Positions 58,609 through 64,000 of a stretch of DNA of 64,000 nucleotides are shown here, piece after piece. The notes beneath the pieces were generated by a model. The model made no database searches. It was not told the origin of the DNA and saw only the letters and a list, made by a program, of their open reading frames with translations. The position numbers and the translations under genes are program-made. Numbering within the stretch: position 1 is the stretch's first letter; every line of letters begins with the position of its first letter. The DNA lies in assembly GCA_023313575.1 (NCBI GenBank), contig JAJTTP010000012.1:992001-1056000 (forward strand). Direction: 5' to 3'. This DNA is from Eutypella sp. D-1. Lineage: Eukaryota > Ascomycota > Sordariomycetes > Xylariales > Diatrypaceae.

Positions 58609-60770
58609 ATGGCGGCCGAGAGAGTCGACGTCGTAGTCGTCGGCGCCGGTAAGAGCTCAATTTCACCGCCGAGTATCGCATTAGATGCACTAACCGACAA
58701 CCAGGCTGGAACGGGCTCATCGGCGCGAAGACATACCTGGACTTCGAGCCGGGCGCGAATCTGGTGCTCCTTGACGACCAGGCGTCGATAGGGGGTGTCT
58801 GGTGCGCCGAGAAGATCTACCCGAGCTTGTATGCACAGATCAAGTATGGGCTCTTCGAGTACTCGTTCTACCCGATGCGCAATGAGGGCATCACGCCCGA
58901 CGGCTACATCTCCGGCGACACCATCCACCAGTATCTAAATGACTTCGCGCGGGACTATGACCTCGTGCGGCGCACTCGCTTGCGGACCAAGGTTCTGCGG
59001 GTAGAGCGGCTTCAGGGTGGTAGCGATGACGGCGCTGGCTGGCGGCTCGAGATCGAGGGTAAGCCCGCCCTCGAATGTGCGAAGCTGATATATGCATCGG
59101 GCGCGACTTCGCATCCGGTCATCCCGTCATGGCCCAGATCGAACTTCAACTCGCCCGTCATTCACTCCTCGGATATGGGGATGCATTTGGACGCGTTAGA
59201 AAAGGCGCGATCGGTGACGGTGGTGGGCGCGGCCAAGTCGGCGTATGATACGGTCTTCCACCTGCTCAATACGGGCAAACGGGTTGACTGGGTGATCCGG
59301 GAGGACGGGTCGGGCCCGCTAGCTATAATGCCACCCACCATCCTTGGCGTTGTCAACACCATGGACGCCGTCGCCACCCGCATCGTCGCCCTGCTGGGCT
59401 CCAGCATCATGCACACCGAGGGCAGAATGTATCAGTTCGTGCAGAGGACACGCCTCGGCCGCCTCGTCACCAAGGGATTCTGGAAGACACTAACTGCTAT
59501 TGCCGAGGCGCACGCCGGGTACTCAAAATCTGCCAATGCGCAAAAGTTGAGGCCACTGCCACACGGAAATGGGTAAGTCGTCTTGGTTTCCTGATCGTTC
59601 CTTCTAGACGCACCCTAAAACGAGCAATCCGGCTAACAAAAGCGGGCGGCGGCGGCGTAGGATCTTTTGGGCTAACGCCGGACTGGGCGCAGCTAGCGTG
59701 CCGGACTACTGGAAGGTGTTCCACGCGGGGGACTGCACGGTGCACCGGTCAGAGATCTCGCTGTTGGGCGGTAACGAGGGCGACAATGTGGCTCTCAAGA
59801 ACGGCGCGCAGTTCCGCACTGACTACGTGATCCTGTGCACGGGCTTCGACAAGTCGTACCACCCTTTTAGCGAGGAGCTGCAAGAGGAGTGCGGGCTGCG
59901 GCCGCGGCGCGGCGACGCTGCCGATGCCGAGAAGTGGGCTGCGCTCGAGGCGCGCGCCGAGCACACCGTTGACGAGCTTTTGCCGTCGATCCGGGAGGCG
60001 CCGCTCGAGGCGACGGAGCGCCGTGGCGGCGGCGGTCAAGGCGGGGAGAAGACGAAGGAGCCCTTACACGGCCCCAGCCGGCACTATCGGCGGCTGGTAG
60101 TGCCGTCGATGGCGGCGTCAGGCGACCGTTCCGTCTACTTCCCAGGCTTCATCCATTCCATCTACACGCCGCTGGTGTCGGAGGTGCAGGCACTCTGGGG
60201 CGTTAGCTTCCTGTTGGACCTGCACGATGCACCGCCGCGGCCCGAGATGGAGCGGGAGGTCGCCGAGTGGAACGTCTGGACCCGCAAGCGGTATCTCACC
60301 CAGGGCAAGAAGCACGCATACGCCATATACGACTTCCTTTCTGTAAGTCTGCCCAGGGCACCCCTCGCCTTTGTCTCTGATACAACTTCCTATTTCCCTA
60401 CTCTTTACTTTTTTTTTCTGTCTTTCTCTTCATCTATACCTACGTGTCGTGCTGCTGAGCCGAGCTAACCTCGAGGTAAATCTAGTATATCGACACGCTG
60501 CTGAAGGACCTAGGCGTCAACACGAGGCGGGCGACGAACATCTTCTCGGAGCTCTTCCTCCCGGCGTACCCTCGTAACTATAACGGGTTGATTGACGAGT
60601 TCCGGGCTGTGAATGTGCGGGCGCGAGCCAAGGCGCAGGAGACGCGCGCCGCCCAGAAACAGCGGGTGCCGAATGGGAAGGCTGCTACGAATGGACATGC
60701 CGCTACCAACGGACACGCCTTAAATGGGAACGGGCACGCTGGGAACGGGAAGGTGAATGGTCATGCCTAG
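58609..60770 (+). CDS. FMO/Baeyer-Villiger-type flavin monooxygenase, four exons
   Basis: Exons are 58609-58648, 58705-59572, 59643-60342 and 60486-60770, for 630 residues. The 40-nt first exon encodes MAAERVDVVVVGA and the first intron splits the FAD motif (GAGWNGL after splicing). GGVWCAEKIYP follows, as in N-hydroxylating and Baeyer-Villiger flavoproteins. A second Rossmann segment SVTVVGAAKSAYDTVFHLL binds NADPH. VIREDGSGPLAIMPP, IFWANAGLGAASVPDYW and ILCTGFD are also present. The clean BVMO fingerprint FxGxxxHxxxW is not evident, so the reaction is left open. The C-terminal tail (last 35 residues) is a low-complexity run of Asn-Gly-His repeats. It converges with the MscS gene and forms the right flank of the cluster. 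Confidence 0.85.
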
Positions 60771-61400
60771 GTTACGTCGTCGCTGACGGATAGTGGGTGT
60801 GTGTTTGCTATTGGTATGGAGTTTACGGCGACTTCTGTAGAACTAGGGAGCTTTCCCGAGGAAGATTGACACTAGATGAAGTAAAAATGATTTCCATCCA
60901 CTTGGCCACAATTACGACGGAAGTGTTTGTTTGCTGCCTTGGCGATACTCAATCTCATCTCACTGTCTGATGCTCACTAGAATGGTGGACCCCGGCGCCG
61001 CAAGGTTGTTCGGCTCTGCTTTGGACTACAACGTCAGGATTTTGGGCGCGTTGAACGATCTGAACTCCAAATGTGACTGATTCGTTTTTCACCTACAACA
61101 GCAGCGATTGATAGTATAGTATCTTTTGATTATGTTGGGAAGCTGAAAGGCTCCAGCAAAGGATTACAATATACAGTTAATGAAGACCAGATAGCAACAG
61201 CGGGATCGATTTCCACTCTGTAGCCAATCCGATCAGGGTATTTCCAAGCGATATCTATAGTAGTCCAATTTATTTCTTTGCAAAACCCCCTTTTCGCCAT
61301 TTTCGAATTCGTCAAGTCGTAAGTCTAAAAGTGAAAGATGAATGAGTGGAGTGGGCTGTCCGCAGTGCCCAGGTTTGATCCAATTCGACACGTCGCAGAC
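60771..61400. other. Intergenic, 630 bp, convergent 3' flanks
   Basis: Between the flavoprotein stop and the MscS channel stop. Nothing recognised. It is the right boundary of the cluster. Confidence 0.55.
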
Positions 61401-63932
61401 TTAGACGATGTCACCACGATCAGAATCCTTCTTGTCTTGACTCCTCCGGAATGTCATCGAGCGACCGAACCTGTGGCTGTTCTTGCTTTGCTGCGTGTTG
61501 TTACTAGGCAACTTGTGCAGCTCGTAACTAGTCGACTTCCCAAGCCCTTCGGTGAACTCTTCGCCTTCCTCGTTGATTCGCGGGGGGCGCTTTGTATGAG
61601 CGCTGCTTGGCTTCCGGCTCACAAAGACATCCTGGAAATGATCTGTAGTGTCTTCTATGGTGTGTGAATTGGCGCGGCGACGCGTCGCTTGAAGAAGTGA
61701 TGGGTCCACACTAGCGGGTTGATTGCTATTATCCTCGTAGGAAGGTGGCTGAATATTGGTCTGGAAGATAGGGAAATCCCGTCCCGAGACTTGTAACTGA
61801 GGCCGCGGCTGCTCGATTCCAAGGGCCACCATCTGATCCATCAGTTCAGTCGCAAATCTGTTGTGGCGGGTGAGGCGGAGCAGCTCGTTTTGAAAACTGG
61901 TTTTATGGAAACAGATGAAGTTAACTTGCATACGGCAGGCGTCTTCGAAACCCGTTACTTCCGTGAGAATCTTGCTTGCGAAGTCTCGCTTATTTGCAAG
62001 AACAAATTCTAGCATGCGTGCTTCCAGCTCCTTGATCACAGTCGAAGGGGTACCGTACTTGATCTTCAACTCAAACACGTCGGCTAAACCACCACTGCGA
62101 CGGTGATTAAGGATGAACAATGTATTCAAAACAGAATTTGGCGCTTGGACAATGTGACCCTGCATCTTCTTGAATTCGGTATAGAGCAGCGTGATTTCGG
62201 TGACGTAGTAATCGTCTCCCGTCATGTTGGTGCCAGTGTTTCCATAGATCGTCACGCGATCGCCGACATCGAAAGGGTGCTTGACAAAGACGAAAATGAT
62301 TGACTGGAGGAACTCCTGGGCTGTAGCTGACAACATCCAAGAGAGACCGAGAACGGCTGTGCTGAGAGACGCCAGTGCTGCGGCCGCCGAAGCGGAGATG
62401 ATTGAAACGAATATTATAACGGTAATGATGAAGATGATGAAGAAAAGCACCCGGTCAAGCTTTGTAATTACGGAGTCAAGATCCTTCAGCGAAGCCGCAA
62501 TGGCCTTCTTCTCCCGGTGCACCTCATCACAGAATGCCTCCAGCTCTTCCATCGAAACATCTCCGTTAAGATCTCGGTCGAAAATTCCGAACGCGGCCTC
62601 GGCATCTTCGTCACTTGGAAAAGCAGGCCTGAGGTCTTGGGGAAGGAGAAGGTCGCTGTCGTTCTGAGCATACGTGCGGAAGAGTCTTCGCGCGAGTACC
62701 TGAGCCGACTTTGTATTCCGCAACAGCTCACTCACGACTTTTCGAGGATGATTACTCAGCCTGACCTGGCGTCCCGTGAAATCGCCGGCCACGCGAGTGG
62801 CCATGTCTCCAACCATTGTAGCAACTTCGCGTGCATTGTTGTGTAATAAAGCCATCGGTGTCCTTGTCCCCGATCCCCCGTTGGCTTGTCCTTCGGCATT
62901 CAAGACAGATGCTTCTGAAACGAGTCTATCCTTTGAATGCTCATAGAGATGAACTAAGTATCTGTACAAACGTAATGTCAGTCTGAGCTCTCATGTGTGG
63001 AATCTCTGAGTAGTGTGTAATATGGTTCGAGGCCAAAGATGCAATATCTTTTTAGGTACATGTATGGATAAAATTCAATGAACAGTTGACTAGAACCTGA
63101 GTCAATTAAGGGGCCAGTAGACTTACGCAATGCTTTGCTTATTGAAAGCAATTCTCGAAGTATAAGTTCTTGTATGGAACGTAATGGCCACCCATTGAAT
63201 CAATATCTTTTCGCCAAAATTTAGGGCGGAGAGAATAAAGAAGGCGGTAATGACCTTATAGACAATGTCGATCCATCGAATGTATGGGAAAGGGTCATCA
63301 CCAGAAGCAGGAATTTTATGGCTGTTGAGAGTCGGATGGTACGAAATAAAGCAGGCCAGCATCCAGAGAAACAGAGCCGTGTGGAGCTCGATCTGCCGTC
63401 CAACATCTCTCCAGTACTTAGGATGACCGGAGCCCATGAGTTTACCAATGACCCTAAGGATATGTGGAAGGATCGAGGTCACCATTCTGGATGCCCAGAG
63501 AGTCAGCCACACAATTAGGAGCCATATTCCAAACCATAATAACTGAACACCGCCCTCGCCGCCCACGGTCCTTGTATCAGCATCGGGAAGATAGATGCCC
63601 ATCAGAATAGGAATTAGTAACAGAGCGGTGACCGGTACACTGTACAGGATATACCGGAAGAACCTAGGAAGCTGTTTGAGAGTAGTAAATATCGACATGA
63701 CACGATTGGGAGGTTGGAGCGGAAGCTCAATGGTAGGCTGATGTGTGGGCTCATTGAAGACGTCGGTATTGGGCTCTGCACTCCGTAGTCTAGAGCCGGT
63801 CCGTTGCAAGTCGAGGCTTTCTTGTTTGTGGACAGCTTGCTCTGCCTGCAAAAGTGTGAGGTCATCGACCAGGCGGGTGGCATGCTCCCTGCTGGACTCG
63901 GATGGAGAGAGGCGTCTAGGATCCTGAGGCAT
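61401..63932 (-). CDS. MscS-type mechanosensitive channel with EF hand (Msy1/Msy2-like), two exons
   Basis: A tension-gated channel of internal membranes; the fission yeast homologues Msy1 and Msy2 regulate calcium during hypo-osmotic shock. Exon 1 is 63932-63127 and exon 2 62961-61401 (intron GTAAGT...TACAG, 165 bp), for 788 residues. Four N-terminal hydrophobic segments (for example ILYSVPVTALLLIPILMGIYL) are followed by an EF-hand loop DRDLNGDVSMEE. The pore region FFIIFIITVIIFVSIISA leads into the MscS beta domain (VKHPFDVGDRVTIYG, then VQAPNSVLNTLFI). The C-terminal tail is Ser/Asn-rich and probably disordered. The upstream promoter is cut short by the window edge (63933-64000). Confidence 0.9.
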
Positions 63933-64000
63933 GTTGATGTTGTACGGGATGTTGAGATATTGAGGGTTCTCAGTGTGAATTGAAGGAGCATTTTTCTCTT

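Noticed and set aside
19231..60770. Meroterpenoid cluster, suggested by PaxM-type monooxygenases and a polytopic membrane protein
   Set aside because: No prenyltransferase (UbiA or aromatic type), no GGPP/FPP synthase and no non-reducing PKS was found; the backbone enzyme is an HR-PKS. It remains possible if such genes lie outside the window.
19231..60770. Self-resistance by a duplicated histone deacetylase, expected if the product is an HDAC inhibitor
   Set aside because: No deacetylase-like protein was seen; only the MFS exporter could offer protection.
1..64000. tRNA or rRNA genes, CRISPR arrays, intact transposons
   Set aside because: No convincing A/B-box pairs with a cloverleaf, no regularly spaced repeats, and no transposase, integrase or reverse transcriptase motifs were seen by eye; weak RNA genes could be missed without a scan.

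Overview
The window comes from a filamentous ascomycete (Pezizomycotina, probably Sordariomycetes or a neighbouring class). Most genes carry short spliceosomal introns of about 55-105 bp with GT-AG borders and CTAAC/CTGAC-like branch sites. The housekeeping genes are typically fungal, and a secondary-metabolite cluster fills most of the window. All assignments come from reading translations and motifs by eye; no database search was run. Exon models were checked by codon phase and by whether the summed exon length is a multiple of three.

Left arm (1-18.9 kb), housekeeping: an edge-truncated C2H2-type zinc-finger gene (-), the large B-block-binding subunit of TFIIIC (-), a lysine-rich nuclear/nucleolar-type protein (-), an AIM6-like PLC-type phosphodiesterase (+), MCM5 (-) and VPS54 (+). 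Right edge (61.4-63.9 kb): a mechanosensitive MscS channel with an EF hand (-).

Middle (19.2-60.8 kb), biosynthetic cluster: FAD monooxygenase 1 (-), a highly reducing polyketide synthase (+), a Zn2Cys6 regulator (+), a DUF3237-like protein (-), an MFS exporter (-), FAD monooxygenase 2 (+), a GMC oxidoreductase (-), a zinc alcohol dehydrogenase (-), a cytochrome P450 (+), a polytopic membrane protein of unknown function (-), and an FMO/Baeyer-Villiger-type flavoprotein (+). The left set (HR-PKS, two paralogous PaxM-type FAD monooxygenases, MFS, Zn2Cys6 factor, one small accessory protein) matches, as I remember it, the gene content of the depudecin (DEP1-DEP6) cluster of Alternaria brassicicola. 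Depudecin is a small linear di-epoxide polyketide that inhibits histone deacetylases. The right set adds five genes not in that core, so the locus may make an elaborated relative, or two clusters may sit side by side.

Likely logic (inference): the PKS builds a reduced or polyene chain on its ACP; the two membrane-tethered FAD monooxygenases epoxidise it; the P450, GMC, ADH and second flavoprotein type adjust oxidation level; the membrane protein may open or cyclise epoxides; the MFS exports the product. All four divergent promoter gaps of the cluster carry the heptamer CGGTCCG or its complement, an inverted CGG pair of the kind Zn2Cys6 dimers bind. This could tie both halves into one regulon under the encoded factor. 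Long AT-rich gene-free gaps (about 3.1, 2.8, 2.9 and 2.4 kb) separate the left-hand cluster genes.
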